Position numbers and translations under genes: made by a program. 64,000 bases of DNA from Iodobacter sp025352645 (GTDB lineage: Bacteria > Pseudomonadota > Gammaproteobacteria > Burkholderiales > Chitinibacteraceae). Location of the stretch: NCBI RefSeq assembly GCF_033446605.1, contig NZ_JAWQUO010000014.1:62001-126000 (forward strand). Direction: 5' to 3'. The notes beneath the pieces are model-generated. The model saw only the letters and a program-made list of their open reading frames with translations, had not been told where the DNA came from and ran no database searches. Of this stretch, positions 50,751-58,248 are shown piece by piece. The stretch's first letter is position 1. Every line of letters starts with the position of its first letter.

Positions 50751-51254
50751 TTAAGCTAAAACTTCAGCCTTGATAATCATCACATCTTCTTTAGGCACAT
50801 CTTGGTGAAAGCCTTTGCTGCCCGTTTTAACGTTTTTGAGTTGATCAACCACTTCTTTACCTTCGATAACCTTGGCAAATACGCAGTAGCCGAAGCCTTG
50901 CGCTGTAGCGCTTTGGTAATTCAGAAAATCGTTATTAGCAACGTTGATAAAGAATTGCGAAGAAGCAGAATGTGGATCTGGAGTACGCGCCATTGCCAGT
51001 GTGTAAGCGTCGTTTTTGAGACCATTGGCAGCTTCGTTTTTGATTGGTGCACGGCCTTCTTTCTTTTCGTCCATGCCTGGGGCAAAACCGCCGCCCTGCA
51101 CCATAAAACCATCAATAATGCGGTGGAAAATCGTACCGTCGTAATGGCCTTCTTCTACATATTGCAAGAAATTAGCTACGGTAAGCGGTGCTTTTTCTGC
51201 ATTCAGTTCAACGATGATGTCGCCAAAAGTGGTGGTGAGTTTTACATTGCTCAT
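50751..51254 (-). CDS. ppiB: Cytoplasmic peptidyl-prolyl cis-trans isomerase (cyclophilin)
   Basis: The 167-residue product is a cyclophilin, which isomerises X-Pro bonds. It has no signal peptide and shows FHRIIDGFMVQGGGF, LAMARTPDPHSASSQFFINVANN and VFAKVIEGKEVVDQLK. The gene follows ppiA on the minus strand and is its cytoplasmic paralogue; the order periplasmic then cytoplasmic is common in betaproteobacteria. Confidence 0.95.
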   Translation of the reverse strand: MSNVKLTTTFGDIIVELNAEKAPLTVANFLQYVEEGHYDGTIFHRIIDGFMVQGGGFAPGMDEKKEGRAPIKNEAANGLKNDAYTLAMARTPDPHSASSQFFINVANNDFLNYQSATAQGFGYCVFAKVIEGKEVVDQLKNVKTGSKGFHQDVPKEDVMIIKAEVLA

Positions 51255-51357
51255 GGTGTTTTTCCTTTTGAGTAATCATTCCTGACTAATTGGAATGATA
51301 AATAATTAAAATGGTTAAAATAAAGCCAAAATTACTGAAATAAGGGTAGCGAAAAAA

Positions 51358-51927
51358 TTATTTGCCTGACTTTTTGCTAAGCTCGCGCGCAGATTGAATG
51401 GTAATGGTATTGACAGGCACATCGCCTGGCGCGGTTGGGCTAACGCTAATTTGATCAACTACAGGCAAGCCAGAAATTACTTTGCCAAATACGGTGTAGC
51501 CAAAGCCATCACGGCTTGGGTAATTTAAAAAATCGTTGTTCTTTGAATTAATAAAAAATTGTGCGGTGGCGGAATCAGGATTGGCGGTTCTGGCCATCGC
51601 AACAGTGCCTCGATCATTTTTCAAGCCTTTTTCAAAGGCGATTTTGGCTTCATTTGTAACCGGCGGACGCGTTGGCTTTTCGGCCATTTTGTCGTCCATG
51701 CCACCGCCTTGAATCATAAAGTCTTTAATCACACGGTGAAAAATAGTGCCGTCGTATTGCTTATCTTTAACGTATTGCAAAAAATTTGCCACGGTAAGCG
51801 GGGCTTTTTCTGGGTAAAGCTCAATTACGACCTTGCCTTTTGATGTGATCAATTCTACCTGTGGATTTGCGGCAAATGCGCTCAGGCTAGCTAAGACAAG
51901 GCTTGTTGCAATAATTAGACGTTTCAT
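51358..51927 (-). CDS. ppiA: Periplasmic peptidyl-prolyl cis-trans isomerase (cyclophilin)
   Basis: The 189-residue product has a signal peptide (MKRLIIATSLVLASLSAFAA) and the cyclophilin fold (FHRVIKDFMIQGGGMDDK, VAMARTANPDSATAQFFINSKNND). It helps protein folding in the periplasm. The ATG at 51927 has AGGA eight bases ahead; an in-frame TTG five codons upstream is less likely. It is divergent from coq7. Confidence 0.94.
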   Translation of the reverse strand: MKRLIIATSLVLASLSAFAANPQVELITSKGKVVIELYPEKAPLTVANFLQYVKDKQYDGTIFHRVIKDFMIQGGGMDDKMAEKPTRPPVTNEAKIAFEKGLKNDRGTVAMARTANPDSATAQFFINSKNNDFLNYPSRDGFGYTVFGKVISGLPVVDQISVSPTAPGDVPVNTITIQSARELSKKSGK

Positions 51928-52074
51928 CGTGCATTCCTGCAAAAAGGATCAAGGTGAATTTCGCGGCAATTATAGCAGACCTTCACCTGCAGCAAGCCAC
52001 GCTGGTATTTGCTTTGCTCGGTATCTAAGGCTTTTCTGGGGTAAAATCGTAATATTCCAAGGATAGTTGCCGCC

Positions 52075-52710
52075 ATGTTGAAATTACCTTCAATCGATCA
52101 GTTTATTTCTGAGTTTGATACCGTGCTTAGAACCCTAGCCGCCTCCGCGCAGAGTGTGCGCCCACATCCTGATGCCAGCGTTGCCGAGCTGGAAATGACT
52201 GGCGCAGAAAAGCAGCATGCTGCGGGTTTGATGCGGGTCAATCATTGTGGCGAGGTGTGCGCTCAAGCACTTTATCAAGGCCAAGCGCTCACTGCGCGTA
52301 ACCCCGCTACCCGTGATGCGCTGCGTGAAGCGGCGCACGAAGAAGTCGAGCATCTGGCTTGGACTGAGGCAAGGATTGCTGATTTGGGTAGCCATAAAAG
52401 CTTATTAAACCCTTTGTGGTATGCGGGTTCTCTTGCGATTGGGGTGACGGCAGGAGTGATTGGGGATAAGTGGAATCTGGGGTTTTTAGCCGAAACTGAG
52501 CGCCAAGTTGCAGAACACTTGCAATCGCATTTAAGCCAGCTACCAGAACAAGACGCAAAAAGCCGCGCGATTGTGGCGCAGATGCATATCGATGAAACGC
52601 ATCATGCCGAAAAAGCCGAGCAGCTAGGTGCGGCGGCATTGCCGTTTCCAATCGCAAAAGCGATGCAACTCAGCTCAATTGTGATGACTTCACTTTCTTA
52701 TCGGCTCTAA
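52075..52710 (+). CDS. coq7: Demethoxyubiquinone hydroxylase Coq7
   Basis: Coq7 is the di-iron oxygenase for the C6 hydroxylation of demethoxyubiquinone, in place of UbiF in many proteobacteria. The 211-residue product has a duplicated E...ExxH pattern: MRVNHCGEVCAQALYQGQ, EEVEHLAWTEARI, ETERQVAEHLQ and DETHHAEKAE. With ubiE, ubiJ and ubiB in this window it belongs to aerobic ubiquinone synthesis, though it is transcribed alone. Confidence 0.96.
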   Translation: MLKLPSIDQFISEFDTVLRTLAASAQSVRPHPDASVAELEMTGAEKQHAAGLMRVNHCGEVCAQALYQGQALTARNPATRDALREAAHEEVEHLAWTEARIADLGSHKSLLNPLWYAGSLAIGVTAGVIGDKWNLGFLAETERQVAEHLQSHLSQLPEQDAKSRAIVAQMHIDETHHAEKAEQLGAAALPFPIAKAMQLSSIVMTSLSYRL

Positions 52711-52838
52711 AATTTGCGCTAAATCAGAGCAAGTTCAAATAGGGCGTATGACGAGTAAATAGTTTACAGATTTGCTCCTAGGCTTACAGATATAACGCTG
52801 ATTAACGATTCACGTTACTACGTTATTTGGGGCCATTT

Positions 52839-53687
52839 ATGTCTGAAATGAATTCACCTGCACAAGTTGTTGATTATGTTGATCACGCTGCGTCAGAAAA
52901 AGCTGCGCTGCCTTTTGCCCGATTGCTGGTGATGGCCATTATGGGCGGAGTCTATATCGGGCTTGGCGGCCTGCTGGCCTTAGTGGTTGCTGGGGGCTCG
53001 CCTGAGTTACAAGCGAGCAATCCTGGGCTCGCTAAACTTTTATTTGGAACCGTTTTTCCATTGGGCTTTATTGCGGTGGTGCTAACAGGGGCTGATTTAT
53101 TTACCTCCAATTGCGCCACCCAAGTGGTGTCGTTATGGCGTAAAAAAGTGAGCCCAAGCACGGTGGTGCGCGTCTGGTGTGTTTCTTATTTGGGCAACTT
53201 TATTGGTGCATGCTTTGCTGCATGGGCTTATACCAGCGCTACCGATCTATTTACACCCGATCAGCCATGGACTCAATACCTGCTGAGTATGGCGCACCAC
53301 AAACTAGAAAACCCCTTTATGGTGAGTTTTATGCGTGGGGTTTTAGCTAATATTTTGGTTTGTATTGCAACGTGGCAAGGTTATTCGGCTAAAGATACTT
53401 TAGGCAGAATGGTGGGTATTTGGCTGCCGGTGATGGGTTTTGTTGCTTTAGGAATGGAGCACAGTATTGCCAATATGTTCTTCATTCCTGCAGCAATGTT
53501 GGCAGGTTTTGATGTGACTTGGAGCCACTTTTTCATGGTTAACTTAGTGCCCGTTACTTTGGGCAATTTAGTTGGCGGTGCCATTTTTGTTGGCTTGCCC
53601 TATGTGTGGCTTTATACCAAACCCGAAAAAAATACCGAACCTGAAAAAACACAGCCACTTACTAACAAAATAGAAGTAGGTAATTAA
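52839..53687 (+). CDS. Formate/nitrite transporter family channel
   Basis: The 282-residue product belongs to the FocA/NirC pentameric channel family. Six membrane segments, GGVYIGLGGLLAL, LTGADLFTSN and GMEHSIANMFFIP (the His of the pore) are visible. Formate, nitrite or a related anion is the likely substrate; FocA and NirC cannot be told apart safely here. The ATG at 52839 has GGGG ahead. A TTG 12 bases upstream is unlikely. A terminator separates it from the convergent osmC-like gene. Confidence 0.93.
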   Translation: MSEMNSPAQVVDYVDHAASEKAALPFARLLVMAIMGGVYIGLGGLLALVVAGGSPELQASNPGLAKLLFGTVFPLGFIAVVLTGADLFTSNCATQVVSLWRKKVSPSTVVRVWCVSYLGNFIGACFAAWAYTSATDLFTPDQPWTQYLLSMAHHKLENPFMVSFMRGVLANILVCIATWQGYSAKDTLGRMVGIWLPVMGFVALGMEHSIANMFFIPAAMLAGFDVTWSHFFMVNLVPVTLGNLVGGAIFVGLPYVWLYTKPEKNTEPEKTQPLTNKIEVGN

Positions 53688-53689
53688 CC

Positions 53690-53717
53690 AAAAAACGCGC
53701 CAATGGCGCGTTTTTTT
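53690..53717. terminator. Bidirectional terminator
   Basis: AAAAAACGCGCC-AAT-GGCGCGTTTTTTT forms a compact stem with T-tracts on both strands, between the convergent transporter and osmC-like genes. Confidence 0.92.
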
Positions 53718-54135
53718 ATGCGGCTTCAATCACTTCAAAATCGTGTGTAATCAGCACACTTTTTGCCAGCATAATCGATGCGGAGCAATATTTTTCAGCA
53801 GAAAGTTTGATGGCTCTTTCTACTTGTTCTGGCTTTAAACCTTTGCCAGTAACGGTGTAATGCAAATGAATTTTAGTAAAAACTTTAGGCTCAGTTTCTG
53901 CGCGTTCTGCCTCTACGTCCACTACGCAGTCTCTAACGTCGGCACGGCTCTTCTTTAAAATATGGATCACATCGTAGGTGGAGCATCCTGCCGTGCCCAT
54001 CAGCACCATTTCCATCGGCCTAGGGCCTAAATTGCGGCCGCCACCTGCTGGCGGGCCATCCATTAGCACCGAATGACCCGATTCAGACTGCGCTAAAAAA
54101 CTCACTTCCTCTACCCATTTCACGCGTACTTTCAT
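53716..54135 (-). CDS. OsmC family protein
   Basis: The 139-residue product is an OsmC/YhfA-type protein. The two Cys residues of the thiol-peroxidase-like site are in MGTAGCSTYDVIHIL and AEKYCSASIMLAK. DGPPAGGGRNLGPRPMEMVL is also typical of the YhfA branch, which may not be a peroxidase. A single gene, divergent from the region that holds the candidate small RNA. Confidence 0.9.
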   Translation of the reverse strand: MKVRVKWVEEVSFLAQSESGHSVLMDGPPAGGGRNLGPRPMEMVLMGTAGCSTYDVIHILKKSRADVRDCVVDVEAERAETEPKVFTKIHLHYTVTGKGLKPEQVERAIKLSAEKYCSASIMLAKSVLITHDFEVIEAA

Positions 54136-54232
54136 GTGCTTCTCCCTTTATTAACGGGGATTTTAACGCATGATTCGCATCATTTGCTGCATGCAAATTG
54201 CGACACTTAGTATTTTGCATCACAAAAATGTC

Positions 54233-54261
54233 TTGTCATGCTTTCTGTCTCACGCGATAAT
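54233..54261 (+). promoter_or_regulatory. Sigma-70 promoter of the candidate small RNA
   Basis: TTGTCA (54233-54238) and GATAAT (54256-54261) are spaced by 17 bases, each one base off consensus. Transcription would start near 54268. Confidence 0.65.
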
Positions 54262-54267
54262 GGCCCT

Positions 54268-54357
54268 AACATCAGAGTGTTTTTTACTTTGTTGTTGTCT
54301 CCTCCATCCTCCATTTTGGTGGGATTTCACGCAATCCAATTGGGTTGCGTTTTTTTT
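54268..54357 (+). ncRNA. Candidate small RNA of about 90 nt with CCTCC motifs
   Basis: A transcript from the promoter at 54233-54261 would end at CGCAATCC-N4-GGGTTGCG (54330-54349) followed by eight T. It has no ORF with a ribosome-binding site. The middle contains two CCTCC motifs (54301-54305 and 54308-54312), which are anti-Shine-Dalgarno words often used by Hfq-dependent small RNAs, and a weak hairpin TCCTCC/GGTGGGA. The rplM promoter lies after the terminator, so this is not simply the rplM leader. It is a pattern-based call. Confidence 0.5.
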
Positions 54358-54406
54358 AGACGAGGTCAATTTTGGAACATATTTTCAAAATGACACGTCA
54401 CCAGAT

Positions 54407-54436
54407 TTGACAAGTAAATGCGGATTCAGATAAAAT
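54407..54436 (+). promoter_or_regulatory. rplM promoter with overlapping palindrome
   Basis: TTGACA (54407-54412) and TAAAAT (54431-54436) are spaced by 18 bases. GCGGATT (54419-54426 region) and AATCCGC (54434-54440) form an inverted repeat over the -10 element, a possible operator or 5' hairpin. Confidence 0.65.
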
Positions 54437-54474
54437 CCGCGACTTTCTCAAAATCGTAACGTGGAAGAGCAGTC

Positions 54475-54903
54475 ATGAAAACCTTTTCTGCCAAGCCGCA
54501 CGAAGTTAAGCGCGAGTGGTTCGTTGTTGATGCTACCGATATGGTTCTCGGTCGTCTCGCGGCTGAAGTCGCTAAACGCCTGCGTGGCAAGCACAAAGCC
54601 GAGTACACCCCTCACGTAGACTGTGGTGACCACATCGTGGTGGTGAACGCAGACAAGATCCGCGTAACCGGCAACAAAGCAACAGATAAAATTTACTACC
54701 GCCACACTGGTCACCCAGGTGGTATTTACCAGCGCACCTTTTCCGAGATGCAAGAAAAATTCCCGGGTCGCGTGCTAGAAATGGCTGTTAAGGGCATGCT
54801 TCCAAAGGGTCCTCTCGGCTACGCTATGATCAAAAAGATGAAGGTTTATGCAGGTAGCGAACATCCGCATACCGCGCAACAGCCTAAAGCTTTTTCTATC
54901 TAA
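54475..54903 (+). CDS. rplM: 50S ribosomal protein L13
   Basis: L13 is an early-assembly protein of the large ribosomal subunit. The 142-residue product has WFVVDATDMVLGRLAAEVAKRLRGKHK, GDHIVVVNADKIRVTGNK and VKGMLPKGPLGYAMIKKMKVYAGSEHPH, as in all bacteria. GGAAGAG precedes the ATG. It forms the standard pair with rpsI, 34 bases downstream. Confidence 0.99.
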   Translation: MKTFSAKPHEVKREWFVVDATDMVLGRLAAEVAKRLRGKHKAEYTPHVDCGDHIVVVNADKIRVTGNKATDKIYYRHTGHPGGIYQRTFSEMQEKFPGRVLEMAVKGMLPKGPLGYAMIKKMKVYAGSEHPHTAQQPKAFSI

Positions 54904-54937
54904 GCGTTAACGCGTTTTCTACTAAGGAATTTGTATC

Positions 54938-55330
54938 ATGGTAGGTAAATACTATTACGGTACCGGCCGTCGCAAGAGCGCAGTTGCTCGTGTGTTCGTA
55001 GCCAAGGGTAGCGGCAATATCATAGTCAACGGCAAGCCGGTTGATTCTTACTTTCCTCGCGAAACTAGTCGCATGGTAGTACGCCAGCCTCTAGAACTGA
55101 CCGCAAACCTCGAATCCTTCGACATTATGGTTAATGTTGTTGGTGGTGGTGAAACCGGCCAAGCCGGTGCGATCCGTCACGGTGTAACTCGTGCTCTGAT
55201 TGAATTTGATGCAGCTCTTAAAGGCAGCCTCAAAGCAGCAGGTCTTGTTACTCGCGATGCTCGTGAAGTTGAACGTAAGAAAGTGGGTCTGCACGGCGCT
55301 CGTCGTCGCAAACAGTTCTCCAAGCGTTAA
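54938..55330 (+). CDS. rpsI: 30S ribosomal protein S9
   Basis: S9 is a small-subunit protein whose C-terminal tail reaches the P-site tRNA. The 130-residue product has YYYGTGRRKSAVARVFVAKG and the tail KKVGLHGARRRKQFSKR. AAGGAA precedes the ATG. A strong terminator follows. Confidence 0.99.
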   Translation: MVGKYYYGTGRRKSAVARVFVAKGSGNIIVNGKPVDSYFPRETSRMVVRQPLELTANLESFDIMVNVVGGGETGQAGAIRHGVTRALIEFDAALKGSLKAAGLVTRDAREVERKKVGLHGARRRKQFSKR

Positions 55331-55351
55331 TTCGCTGGTACTGCTTTCTAC

Positions 55352-55380
55352 AAAAGCCACCCTCGGGTGGCTTTTGTGTT
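55352..55380 (+). terminator. Terminator of rplM-rpsI
   Basis: AAAAGCCACCC-TC-GGGTGGCTTTT (55352-55375) is followed by GTGTTTTC. Confidence 0.88.
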
Positions 55381-55471
55381 TTCTGCAGTTTAGAAAGTCT
55401 GTTGTAAAACAAATTCACTTACAAACTAGACGCGCTTACAGGTTCGGCTTTATATTCCCTTGTTATCGGGT

Positions 55472-55488
55472 AAATACAGCCTGTATTT
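55472..55488. promoter_or_regulatory. Palindrome upstream of argC
   Basis: AAATACAG-C-CTGTATTT is a perfect 8 bp inverted repeat 30 bases before the argC start. It is not an ARG box. It could be an operator or a leader hairpin; no regulator is identified. Confidence 0.35.
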
Positions 55489-55517
55489 GCCAAATCTAGC
55501 AAAAGAGACGACAAAAC

Positions 55518-56546
55518 ATGATTAAGGTGGGGATTGTTGGTGGTACGGGTTATACCGGCGTAGAGCTATTACGCTTGCTGGCCCGTCATTCAGGTGTGAA
55601 ATTGCAAGCCGTGACTTCACGTAAAGAAGCCGGTATGAAAGTGGCCGAGATGTATCCAAGCCTGCGTGGCTGGGTTGATTTGGCCTTCTCTACGCCTGAA
55701 GAAGCCCGCCTTACTGAGTGTGATGTGGTGTTCTTTGCTACCCCTAATGGCATTGCCATGCAGCAAGCGCGTGAGCTGCTCGATGCTGGGGTTAAAGTCA
55801 TTGATCTGGCGGCTGATTACCGTATTAAAGATCTTGCCGAATGGTCTAAATGGTATGGCATGCAGCACGCCTCGCCAGAGTTAATTGAAGAAGCAGTCTA
55901 TGGACTACCAGAAATCAACCGTGCTGCCATCAAGGGTGCACGCTTAATCGCTAATCCAGGCTGCTATCCAACCGCCGTACAGCTTGGCTTTTTGCCGCTG
56001 ATTGAGGCGGGTGTGATTGATACAACAAGCCTGATTGCCGATTGCAAGTCGGGCGTATCGGGTGCTGGGCGCAAAGCCGAAGTGGGTTCTTTATTTGCTG
56101 AGGCTGGGGACAATTTCAAAGCCTATGGCGTGGCGGGGCATCGGCATTTGCCAGAAATTCGCCAAGGTTTAGCACGTGCTGCAGGAGCTTCGGTAGGCTT
56201 AACTTTTGTTCCACATTTAACGCCGCTGATTCGTGGTATTCACGCTACGCTTTATGCAAAGCTCACTAAAGATGTTGATCTGCAAGCTTTGTTTGAGCAG
56301 CGTTATCAAAATGAAGCCTTTGTAGATGTGTTGTCTGCTGGCTCGCACCCAGAAACGCGCTCAGTACGTGGTGCAAATACCTGCCGGATCGCGGTACATC
56401 GCCCGCAAGGGGGCGACACTGTGGTGGTCTTGTCCGCAATCGATAACCTTGTGAAAGGTGCTGCAGGCCAAGCCGTGCAGAATATGAATATCTTGTTCGA
56501 TCTACCTGAAGGCATGGGTCTCGACATCGTTCCATTATTGCCTTAA
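55518..56546 (+). CDS. argC: N-acetyl-gamma-glutamyl-phosphate reductase
   Basis: ArgC reduces N-acetylglutamyl phosphate in arginine synthesis. The 342-residue product has the NADP loop VGGTGYTGVELLRLL and the active-site Cys in IANPGCYPTAVQLG, with DCKSGVSGAGRKAEV. The upstream palindrome may control it. The next gene starts directly after its stop, so they are likely co-transcribed. Confidence 0.97.
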   Translation: MIKVGIVGGTGYTGVELLRLLARHSGVKLQAVTSRKEAGMKVAEMYPSLRGWVDLAFSTPEEARLTECDVVFFATPNGIAMQQARELLDAGVKVIDLAADYRIKDLAEWSKWYGMQHASPELIEEAVYGLPEINRAAIKGARLIANPGCYPTAVQLGFLPLIEAGVIDTTSLIADCKSGVSGAGRKAEVGSLFAEAGDNFKAYGVAGHRHLPEIRQGLARAAGASVGLTFVPHLTPLIRGIHATLYAKLTKDVDLQALFEQRYQNEAFVDVLSAGSHPETRSVRGANTCRIAVHRPQGGDTVVVLSAIDNLVKGAAGQAVQNMNILFDLPEGMGLDIVPLLP

Positions 56547-57260
56547 GTGCCAATCAAACGCTTTTATCGCTTACAACGTGCGCGGCTCACTGCTGCGCCT
56601 TTGTCGCTACAGCCGGTGATAGGTTGGCGTGGCCGCTTACTACGCATGCTTTTCATGCTCTGTATGAGCATTTCGTTGTTGGGCTTGGGAGGCTATTTAG
56701 GCTTTCAATATGCCTTGAATCGTAATGCGCTGAGTGCTGCCGAAAAAATACAGCGCCTAGCCAGCCAATCTGAGCAACTGGGTGCAGTGCAGGCCAAACA
56801 GCAGTTGCTTGAGCAGCAAATAAAAGTAGGACAAGGCGAGCGCGATGGCTTGCTGCAGGCTTTGACTGCGGCACAGGGCGAGTTGGCGAGCAAGCAAGAA
56901 ACTCTAGCTTTTTTTGAATCGCTATTGCAAAGCAATGATCGTAGCCGAGCGGTTAGCTTTAGCGCCTGCGAGTTGCAATCTGTTGGGGCAGGGCGTTGGC
57001 GCTATCGACTCTTACTGGTGCAGGGGCTGGATCGAAATACTGAGTTTGTTGGCCGCATGCAAGCGAGTGTGCAATATCAAGAGCACGGCAAACGCCAGAG
57101 TCAGCAGATCGAGCCTTTAACTGTAAAATTTAGCCATTACCTGCGACAAGAAGGCGAGCTGACCCTGCCTGTTGGGGCGGTGCCGCAGCTATTTGAAGCG
57201 CGTGTATTTACCGAGAGCAATAAGCAGGCGATTGCCAGCTGCCAAAAGAAAGGAGGATGA
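56547..57260 (+). CDS. DUF6776 family membrane protein with coiled coil
   Basis: The 237-residue product resembles the DUF6776 family, uncharacterised proteins often encoded next to bactofilins in betaproteobacteria. It has one membrane segment at about residues 32-52, a coiled coil at about residues 60-125 (Gln/Glu/Leu-rich heptads) and a C-terminal globular part with SFSACELQSVGAGRWRYRLLL. The GTG at 56547 follows the argC stop without a gap. A role in envelope or cell-shape work with the bactofilin is inference. Confidence 0.8.
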   Translation: MPIKRFYRLQRARLTAAPLSLQPVIGWRGRLLRMLFMLCMSISLLGLGGYLGFQYALNRNALSAAEKIQRLASQSEQLGAVQAKQQLLEQQIKVGQGERDGLLQALTAAQGELASKQETLAFFESLLQSNDRSRAVSFSACELQSVGAGRWRYRLLLVQGLDRNTEFVGRMQASVQYQEHGKRQSQQIEPLTVKFSHYLRQEGELTLPVGAVPQLFEARVFTESNKQAIASCQKKGG

Positions 57261-57262
57261 CC

Positions 57263-57667
57263 GTGTTTAAAAATAAAAAAGGTTCGACCAAAATTGATAG
57301 TCTGATCGGCCAAGGCACAACGGTGACGGGCGATATTAGTTTTATTGGTGGTTTAAGAATTGACGGCACGGTGCTTGGCCGTGTTTCAGCGAGTGACGCT
57401 AAAAATGGCACTTTGGTCGTCAGTGAAAAAGCACGTATTGAAGGAAGCGTACAGTGCTCCCATCTCATCCATAATGGCGAAATTATCGGCCCGATAGAAG
57501 TCACTCAGTACGTTGAATTACAAGCTAAGGCCCGCATTATTGGTGATTTAAGTTATAAAACATTAGAAATGCACGCTGGTGCAATGATCGAGGGTAAATT
57601 GCTGCATCTAAGCAATGGCCAGCGTGAAGAAGTTGATCCAGCAAGCGTGGCTACGCTGAAAGATTGA
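57263..57667 (+). CDS. Bactofilin (polymer-forming cytoskeletal protein)
   Basis: Bactofilins are beta-helical proteins that self-assemble into filaments and organise cell-envelope enzymes. The product has the DUF583 pattern DSLIGQGTTVTGDISFIGGLRIDGTVLGRV and EIIGPIEVTQYVELQAKARIIGDLSYKTLEMHAGAMIEGKL. The start is taken as GTG at 57263 (134 residues), since AGGAGG at 57251-57256 is six bases ahead; the ATG at 57257 touches the Shine-Dalgarno directly and is unlikely to be used. The preceding stop overlaps this region, so translation is probably coupled. Confidence 0.92.
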   Translation: MFKNKKGSTKIDSLIGQGTTVTGDISFIGGLRIDGTVLGRVSASDAKNGTLVVSEKARIEGSVQCSHLIHNGEIIGPIEVTQYVELQAKARIIGDLSYKTLEMHAGAMIEGKLLHLSNGQREEVDPASVATLKD

Positions 57668-57754
57668 CCGTTACCACTAGCCAAGATTGACCGCTGTAGC
57701 TTGCACGGTAGATAATACCTTATCCTTTTAGTCAACTATTTTTTGGAGTGTCCC

Positions 57755-58105
57755 ATGAACACTGTGACCGACATGCCAATCCCCTTTGTTTTCACTGATT
57801 CTGCTGCGGAAAAAGTGCGCGATCTGATTATCGAAGAAGGCAATCCGGATCTTAAACTTCGTGTATTTGTAACCGGCGGCGGCTGTTCTGGCTTCCAGTA
57901 TGGTTTTACTTTTGACGAAATCACCAATGAAGACGACACCCCTGTCGAAAAAAATGGCGTCACTCTCTTGGTTGATCCAATGAGCTATCAATACTTGGTA
58001 GGCGCTGAGATTGATTACGTGGAAAGCCTTGAAGGCTCGCAGTTCACCATTAAAAACCCGAATGCATCAACTACATGTGGCTGTGGTTCTTCATTCTCGG
58101 TTTAA
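57755..58105 (+). CDS. erpA: Iron-sulfur cluster insertion protein ErpA
   Basis: ErpA is an A-type carrier that passes iron-sulfur clusters to target enzymes. The 116-residue product has the three conserved Cys residues in TGGGCSGFQYGF and TTCGCGSSFSV. TTGGAG at 57744-57749 precedes the ATG at 57755; an in-frame upstream start is not needed. A terminator follows. The gene often follows rpsI, argC and bactofilin genes in Neisseriales. Confidence 0.97.
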   Translation: MNTVTDMPIPFVFTDSAAEKVRDLIIEEGNPDLKLRVFVTGGGCSGFQYGFTFDEITNEDDTPVEKNGVTLLVDPMSYQYLVGAEIDYVESLEGSQFTIKNPNASTTCGCGSSFSV

Positions 58106-58123
58106 ACCGCTTTGTGGTGGTGC

Positions 58124-58151
58124 AAAAAAGGAAGCTTGCTTCCTTTTTTTT
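58124..58151 (+). terminator. Terminator of erpA
   Basis: AAAAAAGGAAGC-TT-GCTTCCTTTTTTTT is a strong intrinsic terminator. Confidence 0.92.
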
Positions 58152-58248
58152 CGTCTGTAGCCTGCTGATTTAAGTTATGTAATATTGGGACTGGTGTAGT
58201 TCCGTACTCCTGACTGATAATGAGCTTACTCAACACTGGGATCAGGGC

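Larger units (their letters stand above)
54136..54474. other. Gap between osmC-like gene and rplM
   Basis: These 339 bp have no protein gene but hold two promoters and a terminator: a complete promoter-terminator unit at 54233-54357 (candidate small RNA) and the rplM promoter at 54407-54436. The osmC-like promoter should lie in the leftmost 90 bp on the minus strand. Confidence 0.6.
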
